NCBI GenBank assembly: GCA_003343885.1
Contig: QAKH01000079.1
Location: forward strand, 1 to 64,000
Length of the DNA stretch: 64,000 bases
Direction: 5' to 3'
Origin: Clostridiales bacterium
Lineage (GTDB): Bacteria > Bacillota > Clostridia > Oscillospirales > CAG-382
Shown here: in pieces, positions 1 to 7,713 of the stretch
Numbering within the stretch: position 1 is the first letter of the stretch
Layout of the letters: each line of letters starts with the position of its first letter
The notes under the pieces: generated by a model
The model's input: only the letters and a program-made list of their open reading frames with translations
Told to the model about the DNA's origin: nothing
Database searches by the model: none
Made by a program: the position numbers and the translations under genes

Positions 1-222
1 GACGATCCCAACCCAAAGTCGAACACAACGACCGTCGCACGGCAGACCGACGGCGCCATCCCCGGAAACCGACCGTCCCCAAACGATCGACCTGCCGGAC
101 CGAGATTCGCCGGCTTCGCAGAAAAGAGGGTCCGATCCGTACAAGCTCGAACCACCGGAGATCGAAACGAGCGCAAAGGACGCCAGCCGACTCTGCCCGG
201 CGAAAAGACGGAAAACCCATAA
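1..222 (+). CDS. C-terminal end of an unidentified protein (partial)
   Basis: The frame is open from the first base to a TAA at 220-222, giving about 73 residues rich in Arg, Pro, Thr, Asn and Gly with no hydrophobic core. It would be a disordered tail. I do not recognise it. It could equally be a chance open frame in GC-rich DNA, since no start is visible. Confidence 0.3.
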   Translation, partial: DDPNPKSNTTTVARQTDGAIPGNRPSPNDRPAGPRFAGFAEKRVRSVQARTTGDRNERKGRQPTLPGEKTENP

Positions 223-393
223 TTAAGTTCGGTTCATCGCCCTTCTTCCGTTATCTTCACTCAAGATCGGAAGTAATTCGGCAATCCTTACATCGAAGCC
301 CGCACAATTACCCCTGTCTTTCGCTATCTTCGCAGAAAATAGGAGGCGCCTCGGAAAACTGGGAACAAGTTCCCGTTTTTTCCCGGCTTTCAC

Positions 394-401
394 TATCTTT
401 G
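394..401 (+). promoter_or_regulatory. Possible -7 box before xseA
   Basis: TATCTTTG matches the Bacteroidota -7 consensus TAnnTTTG and ends only 5 bases before the xseA ATG, which would leave almost no leader. Similar weaker boxes (TATCTTCG, TATCTTCA) lie upstream between 250 and 330. No clear TTTG -33 box is seen, only a T run at 375-380. Confidence 0.35.
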
Positions 402-406
402 TCGTC

Positions 407-1633
407 ATGCAAAACCACCTGACACTCTCCCAGCTCCAAAAGCTCGTCAAAGCGACGCTCGACGAAGCGTTCGCCCTGCCCGTATGGGTCAGTGCCGAAA
501 TCGCGGAGATCAAGATCAACTATTCGGGGCATTGCTACCTCGAACTGGTCGAAAAGGGTGGCGACAACGGCGTGCCGCTCTCGCAGGCCCGGGCGGTCAT
601 CTGGCGCACGGCTTACGCCCGCATCGCCGGCTATTTCGAGGCCGAAACGGGTCAGCGACTGGCCGCAGGCATCCGCATCCTGGCCCGGGTGATGATCTCC
701 TACCACGAACTGTACGGTTTCTCGCTCAACATCCTGGACATCGACCCGACCTTCACGCTGGGCGACATGGAGCGACAGCGGCAGATCACCATCGAGCGGC
801 TCCAGCGCGAAGGAGTCTGGGACATCAACCGCGAAAATCCTCTGCCGCAGGTAGTACAGCGTATCGCCATCGTTTCGAGCCGCCAGGCAGCGGGCTATCA
901 GGATTTCTGCAAGGAGTTGGGCAAAAGTCCCTATGCTTTCTCCCTGACGCTTTTCGACGCTTTCATGCAGGGCGCCGGTGCCGAGGATTCGATCGTGGCG
1001 GCACTCGACGCCGTGGCCGACCGCATGGACGATTTCGATGCGGTCGTACTGATCCGGGGCGGCGGGTCGGCCAGCGACCTGAACTGTTTCAATGCCTACC
1101 GCCTCTGCGCCCACATCGCCCAGTTTCCCCTGCCGATCCTCACGGGCATCGGCCACGACAAGGATACGAGCGTCGCGGACATGGTGGCCCACACGGCACT
1201 TAAAACCCCGACGGCCGTCGCCGGATGGCTCGTCGAACGGATGACGGGCGTCGAGGGATGGCTCGACACCGCCGCCCTGCAACTGCGCGACGCCTCGGCG
1301 GGCATCTTCCGCCGCCATGAACTGCGGCTCGCGGAGCTCGGCAGCGAAATCGCGCATCAAAGCGCCCTCCTGCTCCTGCGTCGCAACGAACAGCTTACAC
1401 GCTGGAGCGATGAGCTTTCGGCCGCTGTCGGCGAGCTCCTGCGGCGGCAACACACACGGCTCACGACCGCCGAAGAGCTGATCGCAAGCCGTTCGCCCGA
1501 ACATATTCTCTCGCTGGGGTTCGCCATCATACACCGGGGCGATGAAACCGTCACCTCGGCCAAAGGGCTTTCCTCCGGCGACACTCTGCGGGTGGAACTG
1601 TCCGACGGCACATTCGATGCAACCGTAAAATAA
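407..1633 (+). CDS. xseA: Exodeoxyribonuclease VII large subunit
   Basis: Large catalytic subunit of exonuclease VII, which degrades single-stranded DNA in the cytoplasm in both directions to short oligonucleotides. The N-terminal OB-fold DNA-binding domain (residues about 5-100, starting LTLSQLQKLVK) is followed by the catalytic domain, with the IAIVSSRQAAGYQDF block (about 148-162), the glycine-rich IRGGGSASDLNCFN block (about 214-227) and TGIGHDKDTSVAD (about 247-259). The end of the chain is a coiled-coil arm that binds small subunits. Its 408 residues are slightly short for the family, as usual in Bacteroidota. The small subunit gene follows after 13 bases. Confidence 0.95.
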   Translation: MQNHLTLSQLQKLVKATLDEAFALPVWVSAEIAEIKINYSGHCYLELVEKGGDNGVPLSQARAVIWRTAYARIAGYFEAETGQRLAAGIRILARVMISYHELYGFSLNILDIDPTFTLGDMERQRQITIERLQREGVWDINRENPLPQVVQRIAIVSSRQAAGYQDFCKELGKSPYAFSLTLFDAFMQGAGAEDSIVAALDAVADRMDDFDAVVLIRGGGSASDLNCFNAYRLCAHIAQFPLPILTGIGHDKDTSVADMVAHTALKTPTAVAGWLVERMTGVEGWLDTAALQLRDASAGIFRRHELRLAELGSEIAHQSALLLLRRNEQLTRWSDELSAAVGELLRRQHTRLTTAEELIASRSPEHILSLGFAIIHRGDETVTSAKGLSSGDTLRVELSDGTFDATVK

Positions 1634-1646
1634 GCAACCTGACAAT

Positions 1647-1835
1647 ATGGCAAAGAAAGAGATTACCTATACCGAAGCGATGAACGAAATCGAGCAGATC
1701 CTCGACCGCTTCCGCCGCGAAGAGATGACCGTCGATTCGCTGACCAAGGAGGTCAAGCGGGCTACCGAACTGATCGCCCTCTGCAAGGAGCGGCTGCACC
1801 GGACGGAAGAGGAGCTGAAAAAAATCTCCGAATAA
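1647..1835 (+). CDS. xseB: Exodeoxyribonuclease VII small subunit
   Basis: A 62-residue helical protein of the XseB family; several copies decorate the coiled-coil arm of XseA. The family pattern is seen: YTEAMNEIEQIL near the N-terminus, then VDSLTKEVKRATELI, then a C-terminal helix with CKERL. It is close behind xseA and 1 base ahead of the next gene, so the three genes form an operon. Confidence 0.93.
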   Translation: MAKKEITYTEAMNEIEQILDRFRREEMTVDSLTKEVKRATELIALCKERLHRTEEELKKISE

Positions 1836-1836
1836 G

Positions 1837-2616
1837 ATGAAAAGGCTGATTCGCTGGGCACTCAACCACCTGCCCCGCACGTTTCTGCAACGCATCGCCG
1901 GAATATCGGTTCCGGTGCTAGGATGGTTTTATATCGGCCGGGGCGTCGAATGTCCCGTCTGCGGCACCCGGCGGCGCAAGTTCCTGCCCTACGGCTACGT
2001 CCACTCCCGTCCGAACGCCCTCTGCCCCCGCTGCCTCTCGCTCGAACGGCACCGCCTGCTATGGCTCTACCTGCAACGCGAAACCGACCTGCCGACCGCG
2101 TACCCCCGCATCCTGCACATCGCTCCCGAAGTCTGCCTGATGCGCAAACTGCGCAAACATTACGACGGGCACCCGGGCCTGTACCTCACCGCCGACCTCG
2201 AAAGTCCGCTGGCCGATATGCATTTCGACGTGCAGCACATTCCCCTCGAGGACGATTTTACGGACGTGGTGATCTGCAATCACATCCTGGAACATGTCGA
2301 AGACGACCGGCAGGCGCTGCGCGAACTCCACCGCATCCTGAAACCCGGCGGCTGGGGCGTCGTCCTGTCGCCGATGGATTTTTCGCGCGAAGAAACCTTC
2401 GAAGACGACACGATCACCGATCCGGCTGAGCGAACCCGCATTTTCGGCCAGTACGACCACCGGCGCATCTACGGCCGCGACTACGCCGACCGGCTGCGCA
2501 GTGCCGGATTCGAAGTCGCCGACATCGACTTCGCCGCCTCGCTCACCGAAGCCGAACGCCGTCTGTACGCCCTGCCCGACGACCATATTTACGTCGTTTA
2601 CAAAGTCCGGGAATAA
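1837..2616 (+). CDS. Class I SAM-dependent methyltransferase
   Basis: A 259-residue cytoplasmic methyltransferase. The N-terminal third carries two CxxC pairs (CPVCGTRRR and CPRCLS) that may bind zinc. The Rossmann core follows: ILHIAPE as motif I (about 89-95), YLTADLE as motif II, CNHILEHVEDD as motif IV (about 148-158), then HRILKPGGW. This mix of zinc-like knuckle and methyltransferase is common in Bacteroidota proteins annotated only as methyltransferases; the substrate cannot be told. It is the last chromosomal gene before the element. Confidence 0.85.
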   Translation: MKRLIRWALNHLPRTFLQRIAGISVPVLGWFYIGRGVECPVCGTRRRKFLPYGYVHSRPNALCPRCLSLERHRLLWLYLQRETDLPTAYPRILHIAPEVCLMRKLRKHYDGHPGLYLTADLESPLADMHFDVQHIPLEDDFTDVVICNHILEHVEDDRQALRELHRILKPGGWGVVLSPMDFSREETFEDDTITDPAERTRIFGQYDHRRIYGRDYADRLRSAGFEVADIDFAASLTEAERRLYALPDDHIYVVYKVRE

Positions 2617-3066
2617 AACCTCACTCCTATCACAAAGCGAGCGGACGATAACCACAGTACAGCAAGCAACCGAACTTGTTTTCCGAAATAAAAAATCCCC
2701 GGCCTTTCGAGGATATGGCCTTTTGATTTTAATTGATTGATTATCAGTGTTGGTTTTACCGAATTTCCTGAAACTGTCTATGTAAGCATACATAGGAGGC
2801 CCAGAATCGAACTAACGCCTTTTGCAAATATATATGAAATATTTTGCTTATAAGGAGCTGATAGAGAAGATTTTTCTTCCAATCATTAAAAAATGATCGC
2901 AAACAAGGAAACGAAGCGCATGTGCGGTGTTCATAATGCCGTACATGCGCTTGTTTTATAACTAATTGGCTATTATTGATTTATACTAATTGGAGCTATT
3001 TGGTTTTAATTGATACATATATTAAAATGGGGGTATCGGGAGTATGATATTGTCCAACTGCCGATA
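2617..3066. other. Junction between chromosome and element; no gene seen
   Basis: GC content falls sharply after the methyltransferase. The region holds AT-rich sequence and, at 2778-2811, a hairpin and a tRNA 3'-end-like segment listed separately. No convincing coding frame is present on either strand. A weak inverted pair of GGCC at about 2700-2720 with flanking A and T runs may be a terminator for the chromosomal operon. Confidence 0.5.
2778..2811 (-). other. Candidate left attachment site: tRNA 3'-end remnant plus hairpin
   Basis: Read on the minus strand, 2811-2794 gives TTCGATTCTGGGCCTCCT, which looks like a tRNA T-loop, the 3' half of the T-stem and the 3' strand of the acceptor stem. 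The 5' half of a tRNA is absent: bases further upstream do not pair with the T-stem. Just beyond lies a perfect 7-bp hairpin (CTATGTA/TACATAG, 2778-2795) that would serve as the tRNA terminator. This is the arrangement left when an element integrates into a tRNA gene by site-specific recombination and the displaced 3' end stays on the far side. Inferred, not proven; the partner site is outside the window. Confidence 0.4.
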
Positions 3067-3270
3067 TCAGGAATATTTCCTGGATACCGGCTTAACCATG
3101 AGGTCGATGTGCTGATGTTGGAGAATATGTTCCATCGCTTTATAGATGGGCATCTTCTCGATACCTGCAATCTTCAAGGCTTCCATTTTAATCGTGTTTT
3201 CAACTAACAGAAGATAGTCTTCCTCCTTCAGCTCAACGTATTTCTGTGATTCAGATTTTAATTTTGCCAT
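3067..3270 (-). CDS. Small helical protein of unknown function
   Basis: 67 residues counted from the ATG of MAKLKSES (an in-frame ATG four codons upstream is possible). It is rich in Lys, Glu and Leu and predicted mainly helical, without Cys clusters or membrane segment. It is the last gene of the minus-strand arm before the attachment region and lies 12 bases downstream of the RNase HI gene, so it is probably co-transcribed with it. Not recognised. Confidence 0.55.
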   Translation of the reverse strand: MAKLKSESQKYVELKEEDYLLLVENTIKMEALKIAGIEKMPIYKAMEHILQHQHIDLMVKPVSRKYS

Positions 3271-3282
3271 AATCAAGCACAT

Positions 3283-3681
3283 TTATTTATTACCAAAATC
3301 TGCCGGAATTTCACCCCATCTTTTGTTGTCCCAATGAACCACTTCGATGTCGTCGATTCTGGCGGCCACCGCCTTCAAGAAAACTTCCGCTTTAAGTAAC
3401 GCAGGACAACGCCTTGAAGAGGCAGTTTTCATATTCCTGTACCATGTTATAGCGGTGATGCTGTCTGAGTAGATGGTGCGAGGGCTGTCTGGGTTTGCCA
3501 GAATGTATTTTACTGCTTCTACAATCCCAAGAAACTCGCCGATGTTGTTTGTCCAGTTTCCTACCGCTATACGGAATATTTCTTTTTCTGAAAAGAGGTC
3601 GACGGCCCGGCAGCGCGTCAACCTCTCTTTTGTAGAATGGGCACCGTCTGTAGCGATACCTATTGTAGGACGTTCTTTCAT
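3283..3681 (-). CDS. Ribonuclease HI-like protein
   Basis: RNase H cleaves the RNA strand of RNA:DNA hybrids using two metal ions. This 132-residue protein has the RNase HI layout: IATDGA with the first Asp (about residue 12), NIGEFLGIVEAV with the Glu (about 49), TIYSDSITAITWY with the second Asp (about 73), and a final Asp near the C-terminus in EIPADFGNK. The length fits a minimal RNase HI lacking the basic handle. Its start codon overlaps the end of the upstream gene by 4 bases. In an arm that also encodes a reverse transcriptase, a hybrid-cleaving enzyme is a plausible partner, but that link is inference. Confidence 0.82.
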   Translation of the reverse strand: MKERPTIGIATDGAHSTKERLTRCRAVDLFSEKEIFRIAVGNWTNNIGEFLGIVEAVKYILANPDSPRTIYSDSITAITWYRNMKTASSRRCPALLKAEVFLKAVAARIDDIEVVHWDNKRWGEIPADFGNK

Positions 3682-4199
3682 CCGTTCCTCCTGCTGTCTA
3701 CATAAATAAAACCGTCAGCTTCCAATCTTCTCACCAAAGCTTTCGCTTGATGGAGATAATCGGAAATTACGCCTTCCTGGTCTTTTATGTCCTTTCTGCT
3801 TTGTAAGACGGACAACACCCCTTCAATGGTGCGGCTCATTGCACTTTTCCCGTCTTTCGGATCGAAAAAAACTTTCTTGTTGCCGAATGTCACAGTCACC
3901 TGATACAGCGACTTGGGAATGATTACTGTCTCTACTTGTGCCGGGAACAATACGGGTGTAGCGGCAACGACCACATACCCGTTTGCCTTGTGCATAGGTT
4001 TCAGTTCGACAGAATAAAGAACATTTGGCTCGACTTTGCCTTTCAAGTCTTCTGAAAGAACACAAATCTGTTTGCCGAATCTTGAGTCTTCACGGACTCC
4101 CATCAATTTACGTGTTTTGGAATGCCGGGAAACAAAGCCGATAAGTTCTCCCGTACGCTCCGATTTCGCAAACTTAATCTGCGACTTTTCTGAGGTCAT
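3678..4199 (-). CDS. Conserved hypothetical protein
   Basis: 173 residues, soluble, with several predicted beta strands in the first 120 residues (e.g. VLYSVELKP, GYVVVAATPVLF) and a helical end. No catalytic motif or Cys cluster. It is the first gene of a three-gene minus-strand unit (this gene, RNase HI, the 67-residue protein) with a well-formed promoter 72 bases upstream. Overlaps RNase HI by 4 bases, suggesting coupled translation. Not recognised. Confidence 0.7.
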   Translation of the reverse strand: MTSEKSQIKFAKSERTGELIGFVSRHSKTRKLMGVREDSRFGKQICVLSEDLKGKVEPNVLYSVELKPMHKANGYVVVAATPVLFPAQVETVIIPKSLYQVTVTFGNKKVFFDPKDGKSAMSRTIEGVLSVLQSRKDIKDQEGVISDYLHQAKALVRRLEADGFIYVDSRRNG

Positions 4200-4270
4200 G
4201 CTAAATCTTTGTCATATTCAAACTATTTCTTTCAATTGACAATCTTATTTCTAATCAGTCTGCAATAAAG

Positions 4271-4302
4271 CAAAAGTATGAATATTTTGTCACACCGACA
4301 AA
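4271..4302 (-). promoter_or_regulatory. Bacteroidota-type promoter
   Basis: On the minus strand TTTG (4302-4299), then 20 bases, then TACTTTTG (4278-4271), matching TTTG/TAnnTTTG with good spacing. It would drive the 3678-4199 gene and the RNase HI gene behind it. Confidence 0.6.
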
Positions 4303-4359
4303 GCTTTTAAACACTAATTTTCAGTGCTTTATGCGTATATATACAGAGATTTGCGCAAG

Positions 4360-5016
4360 TCAATACAGCCGTTCTTCTTCCGTAAAATGGCTGAAACGCT
4401 CGTCAGTATCAGACGATTGCAGAAGGAAGCGGCATTTCCAATACCTGTAAATCCGACCGCCGTTAGGTATATAGTAGTTGATATCGTTGCTATTCAGATA
4501 TTGGTTGCCTTGTTCCGTCCCGTGATGCATCCACGTGGCACATCCCGGCAAATTTGGGTTCGGGCGCACATAGAAATCCATCTTCTCCTTACCAGCCACA
4601 AAGATGTTATGAATGATGATATCATCATCAATGTGAAAGCGGTAGGCGTACAAGGCAAAATCGCAGATATCGGCATTCAGCAAATTTCCACCGAAATGAA
4701 TGGGGGCCTCTTTCTTGAGTCTTTCAAAGCCATCCCTTATTCCTCCCCGGGTAGCTATTTCAACAAATTTTTCGTTTGTGACAGGTTCTGCTGTCGCATA
4801 AATTACGCGAAAACCGTTCTTTGTACTGTCGAGAACCATGACATGGTCAACAATCTCGGCAGACTTGTTGATACTTTCGTTAATGGGGTCAGGTCCATGC
4901 GTGAAGCATATCTTGAAAAAAGCAACAATAATTACGATCGTGACAAGCCAAGTCCACGGTCCGATTGCAGAGGAAATGAAAACAAATTCGTCTGCCTTTT
5001 TCCAGAATTCTTTCAT
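4360..5016 (-). CDS. Single-pass membrane protein of unknown function
   Basis: 218 residues. A hydrophobic segment at about 17-35 (PWTWLVTIVIIVAFFKI) follows a short charged N-terminus without a cleavage site, so it is probably a signal anchor with the rest outside the inner membrane or in the cytoplasm depending on topology. The remaining 180 residues contain no motif I know. It overlaps the upstream MutS-domain gene by 4 bases. Confidence 0.7.
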   Translation of the reverse strand: MKEFWKKADEFVFISSAIGPWTWLVTIVIIVAFFKICFTHGPDPINESINKSAEIVDHVMVLDSTKNGFRVIYATAEPVTNEKFVEIATRGGIRDGFERLKKEAPIHFGGNLLNADICDFALYAYRFHIDDDIIIHNIFVAGKEKMDFYVRPNPNLPGCATWMHHGTEQGNQYLNSNDINYYIPNGGRIYRYWKCRFLLQSSDTDERFSHFTEEERLY

Positions 5017-5312
5017 TGAACTTTAAGCACATGGCGACCGGATGCGCCCCGGACCTCAGACACAGATACTTTGTGTCCCGCATCCAGCAGCCGGTTTCTA
5101 CATTCTTCCATAGACGCTTCGGGAATCCTTGCAGCCGGAATCCCTGCTGTCGTCATTGTGAACAGAGGCACATCCGTGATCCGGGCGACCGTTTGGGCAT
5201 CGTCAAAATACGCCTCATAGAAATCTCCCACATGGAACAAGACAACAGCTTCGGAACCGTGTCTTTCCTTCATACGACCGTAACACAGACGGATGTTCTC
5301 TTCTTTCTTCAT
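5013..5312 (-). CDS. Stand-alone MutS domain I-like protein
   Basis: 99 residues that match the N-terminal mismatch-recognition domain of MutS: LFHVGDFYEAYFDDAQTVARI corresponds to the family pattern of an aromatic and Glu within GDFYE, followed by an IP.A.IPE segment and AGHKVSVSEV, the counterpart of AGYKVAICEQ. In MutS the Phe and Glu of this region contact the mismatch; here the residues are Phe-Tyr-Glu, so they are kept. The clamp, ATPase and other domains are absent, so it cannot act as MutS. It may bind DNA or interfere with host repair. First gene after a good promoter. Confidence 0.8.
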   Translation of the reverse strand: MKKEENIRLCYGRMKERHGSEAVVLFHVGDFYEAYFDDAQTVARITDVPLFTMTTAGIPAARIPEASMEECRNRLLDAGHKVSVSEVRGASGRHVLKVQ

Positions 5313-5416
5313 ATATGTATAATACCTGTTTTAGAGCCAAACAAAGGATATGCCTGTAATCTGTTCATAATAGGTGGAGTAACTCCGCAACTCATATACA
5401 GATAGCTATCATCTGA

Positions 5417-5446
5417 CAAATATACAATAATTTACGGAGCGTCAAA
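5417..5446 (-). promoter_or_regulatory. Bacteroidota-type promoter
   Basis: Minus strand: TTTG (5446-5443), 18-base spacer, TATATTTG (5424-5417). It lies about 105 bases upstream of the MutS-domain gene and would drive it and the membrane protein behind it. Confidence 0.6.
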
Positions 5447-5458
5447 TCATACCTGTAG

Positions 5459-5866
5459 TTATATTTTGCAAGCCACCTCCCTTCTTTCAAGTTGTTCTTT
5501 CAGGGCGGCAACCAGATCATCCGTCGAGTTGATGTCATGCTGTTCGCCACACGGTTGGCCGTGGAACAGTGGAGTGAACACCAAATTGAAATCCTCTTTG
5601 ATGGTTATTCCCCCCAACAAGGTAATGCCGGCCTTGATACGATAATATTCGCCATACATGGCGTAGGTATCGGTTGTCGGTTTGAACCCATAGCCGGGCA
5701 ACAAGTCCGGGAGCTCGTCAAGAATAGGTCTGAGTACCTCTTTTAGAAAGTTGGGAGATTTGCCGAGTTTGGCCTTCTTTTTCGGGTCCGTCCCGATTTC
5801 TTCGATACGCTTGTTGAACGCCACGAAGCGTTCCTTGTAATTCTTGGTAAGAGTTTGAATATTCAT
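5459..5866 (-). CDS. Conserved hypothetical protein
   Basis: 135 residues. The N-terminal 35 residues are strongly basic and helical, the remainder mixed with a Gly-rich turn (KAGITLLGGITIKEDFN). It may bind nucleic acid through the basic helix. Its ATG shares a base with the stop of the HTH gene before it (TAATG), so translation is coupled. Not recognised. Confidence 0.65.
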   Translation of the reverse strand: MNIQTLTKNYKERFVAFNKRIEEIGTDPKKKAKLGKSPNFLKEVLRPILDELPDLLPGYGFKPTTDTYAMYGEYYRIKAGITLLGGITIKEDFNLVFTPLFHGQPCGEQHDINSTDDLVAALKEQLERREVACKI

Positions 5867-6204
5867 TATTGCGAGTTTGTTAGTTGAATTTTTCCTTCCA
5901 AGAAAAGCTTCTGCTTATACCGTCTGTATTCTCGAACCGACTTGGTTAGCTTGGCTCTATCTGGCTTGTACAAGCCTTTGGCTTTTCTTATTTTAAGTTG
6001 TTGTTTGTTCCGATTCTCCTCTTCAGGGTTTACTATAAAGGTAATCAGCCGCCTGCTGACTCCATACTCTTTGGCCAATTTGCGCTGGCTGATGCCGGTT
6101 GTGGCGTATCGGAAAGCTATTTCCGACTTCTGCTCTGGCGTCAGTTTCTGCCGCCGGTCATATTGCGACCCTCGGATGATTATTTTTTCACTTCTGTATG
6201 GCAT
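5866..6204 (-). CDS. Small helix-turn-helix DNA-binding protein
   Basis: 112 residues, very basic. Residues about 21-60 form a Hin/recombinase-type helix-turn-helix: LTPEQKSEIAFRYATTG, then SQRKLAKEYGVSRRLITFI as the recognition helix. The rest is Lys/Arg-rich and helical. There is no catalytic domain of a recombinase, so it is more likely a regulator or DNA-marking protein. Translationally coupled to the gene behind it. Confidence 0.72.
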   Translation of the reverse strand: MPYRSEKIIIRGSQYDRRQKLTPEQKSEIAFRYATTGISQRKLAKEYGVSRRLITFIVNPEEENRNKQQLKIRKAKGLYKPDRAKLTKSVREYRRYKQKLFLEGKIQLTNSQ

Positions 6205-6216
6205 GTCTTTACATTG

Positions 6217-6735
6217 TTAGTCTTCTGTAATGCAATGGTAAATGCGCAGCTTGTCTTTGAGAGGAAGTGCCATCCAGCAGTTACATATCCTATCTTGTGT
6301 CTCAATGGTATCCTCATCATAACGAATGGGGCCAAATTCCCCTTCAAAGACAGTCGCGAGGCCAAATCGGGTTTCATCGTCCAGATCATGCCACCATCGG
6401 CACATTCTCTCATATTCTTCAATGTCTGCCACAAGATCCGGCATAGGCGCTTGGCATATAAATTCCGCTTCATCGCCACATTCCGCCTCCCAGAACCCTT
6501 GTTCGCATAAATCCCGCTGTTCCTGGCACACACGCGAGACAAAATTTTTCAACGCCCTTTGAAACAATTTCCTTTTCAGTTGCGCATACACGGTGTCAGT
6601 TAGCCCATAGCCACGGCCATGTTTTTCTTCCAGTTCCTTCAGTTGTGCATAGTCAGGAGCATTCTTTTCTTTATCCAGATAGCGGTCAATCAGCTCCTGA
6701 TCGCTGTCCACCAGAATCAATATATCCTCCATCAT
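6217..6735 (-). CDS. Acidic hypothetical protein
   Basis: 172 residues with a strong excess of Asp and Glu and six Cys spread over the middle and end. Mostly helical in appearance. Highly acidic small proteins are common in the early regions of phages and can mimic DNA, but nothing here proves that. Not recognised. Confidence 0.6.
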   Translation of the reverse strand: MMEDILILVDSDQELIDRYLDKEKNAPDYAQLKELEEKHGRGYGLTDTVYAQLKRKLFQRALKNFVSRVCQEQRDLCEQGFWEAECGDEAEFICQAPMPDLVADIEEYERMCRWWHDLDDETRFGLATVFEGEFGPIRYDEDTIETQDRICNCWMALPLKDKLRIYHCITED

Positions 6736-6756
6736 TCCTATTGTTAGTTTGTCTGT

Positions 6757-7212
6757 TTACTGTCTTTCTCGCAAGTCATCGGCCGTCAGCCGTCGCAGGC
6801 AGGCGACGGAAATCACCTGCTCGTCATCTTCACGAATATCCATTACCTTTGCCGTGCATACATTTTCATTCCATTCCAGCGCCTTAACCTCAAGTATCAT
6901 TTGCCTGCGATATTCCGCAGCCTCGTTCCCACAGGCAAGGCGGATGGTTTCCACGGCATCATCGGTAAGCCGAACCAGGTCCCCTTCATGAAAGGGCGAA
7001 TCCGGAGCATCCTGAACGGTAATCATCCTCCAATCTCCATGTCCATCATGATCCTCCATGCCGGCCACATAAGCGTCGTATTCGGCTTTTGTTTCAAACT
7101 GCTGGACAATTACATAGCCGCCTGATTCTTCCAGGCTGTTCTCCGGTATTTTCCCCGTGCGCTCGTACAGTTCCACTGTTTCTGCTCCAAGCAATACTAC
7201 TGCTCTTATCAT
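6757..7212 (-). CDS. Hypothetical protein, paralogue of the next gene downstream
   Basis: 151 residues. Residues about 35-65 (ETKAEYDAYVAGMED followed by DGHGDWRMI) are clearly the same block as FRTEAEYNAYVAGVND and DGWTDYRII in the 7234-7692 product, and both begin with a short beta strand and an acidic stretch. The C-terminal halves differ: here it is beta-rich with VRLTDDAVETIRLA. Function unknown; the pair looks like tandem duplication followed by divergence. Confidence 0.65.
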   Translation of the reverse strand: MIRAVVLLGAETVELYERTGKIPENSLEESGGYVIVQQFETKAEYDAYVAGMEDHDGHGDWRMITVQDAPDSPFHEGDLVRLTDDAVETIRLACGNEAAEYRRQMILEVKALEWNENVCTAKVMDIREDDEQVISVACLRRLTADDLRERQ

Positions 7213-7233
7213 GATTGTAATTGAATGTTTTGT

Positions 7234-7692
7234 TTAGATGCTGATGTGAAAATCGATGTCCTTTGCGTCGAAGTTGGTCCGATATTTTGCGTTGTACTCT
7301 TCGATGGCTGTTCCCGGAATATAGGTCTCTCCGTTTATTTCATAACGTCCAGCTTCCAGCAGTTCCCGAAGAGTTTCCGTATCGCCTTCCAGGATTTTTT
7401 CTATCTCCTCACGGCTGCCTTGGACGGTAACTCCGAGGCGTAGCCAGACGGCCTCCCCGTGCGCAGTGTCCGTATCTTCCGGTTCGTCCTTGTGGCGTAT
7501 GATCCGGTAGTCCGTCCATCCATCGGCGTCGTTCACTCCGGCGACGTAGGCATTGTACTCCGCCTCGGTTCTGAACGCATTCTCGTCCGCGACGCCCCCA
7601 TTATCCTGCAGCCACTCTTGGGAAGGCAGTTCTTTACTCTCGTCGTATTTTCTCACAGCGCCCTCACCGAAAATCATGGTTATTTTTATCAT
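7234..7692 (-). CDS. Hypothetical protein, paralogue of the 6757-7212 product
   Basis: 152 residues, acidic. It shares the AEYNAYVAG / DYRII block described for its neighbour. The C-terminal half is helical (SREEIEKILEGDTETLRELLEAG) then a short strand segment. The family appears to be an accessory-arm family of Bacteroidota mobile elements; no function known to me. Confidence 0.65.
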   Translation of the reverse strand: MIKITMIFGEGAVRKYDESKELPSQEWLQDNGGVADENAFRTEAEYNAYVAGVNDADGWTDYRIIRHKDEPEDTDTAHGEAVWLRLGVTVQGSREEIEKILEGDTETLRELLEAGRYEINGETYIPGTAIEEYNAKYRTNFDAKDIDFHISI

Positions 7693-7713
7693 GTGTCTTG
7701 GGGTTTTGAATGT

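Noticed and set aside
3010..3207. Plus-strand frame over the 3067-3270 gene.
   Set aside because: It is the complement of a better minus-strand gene that continues the operon.
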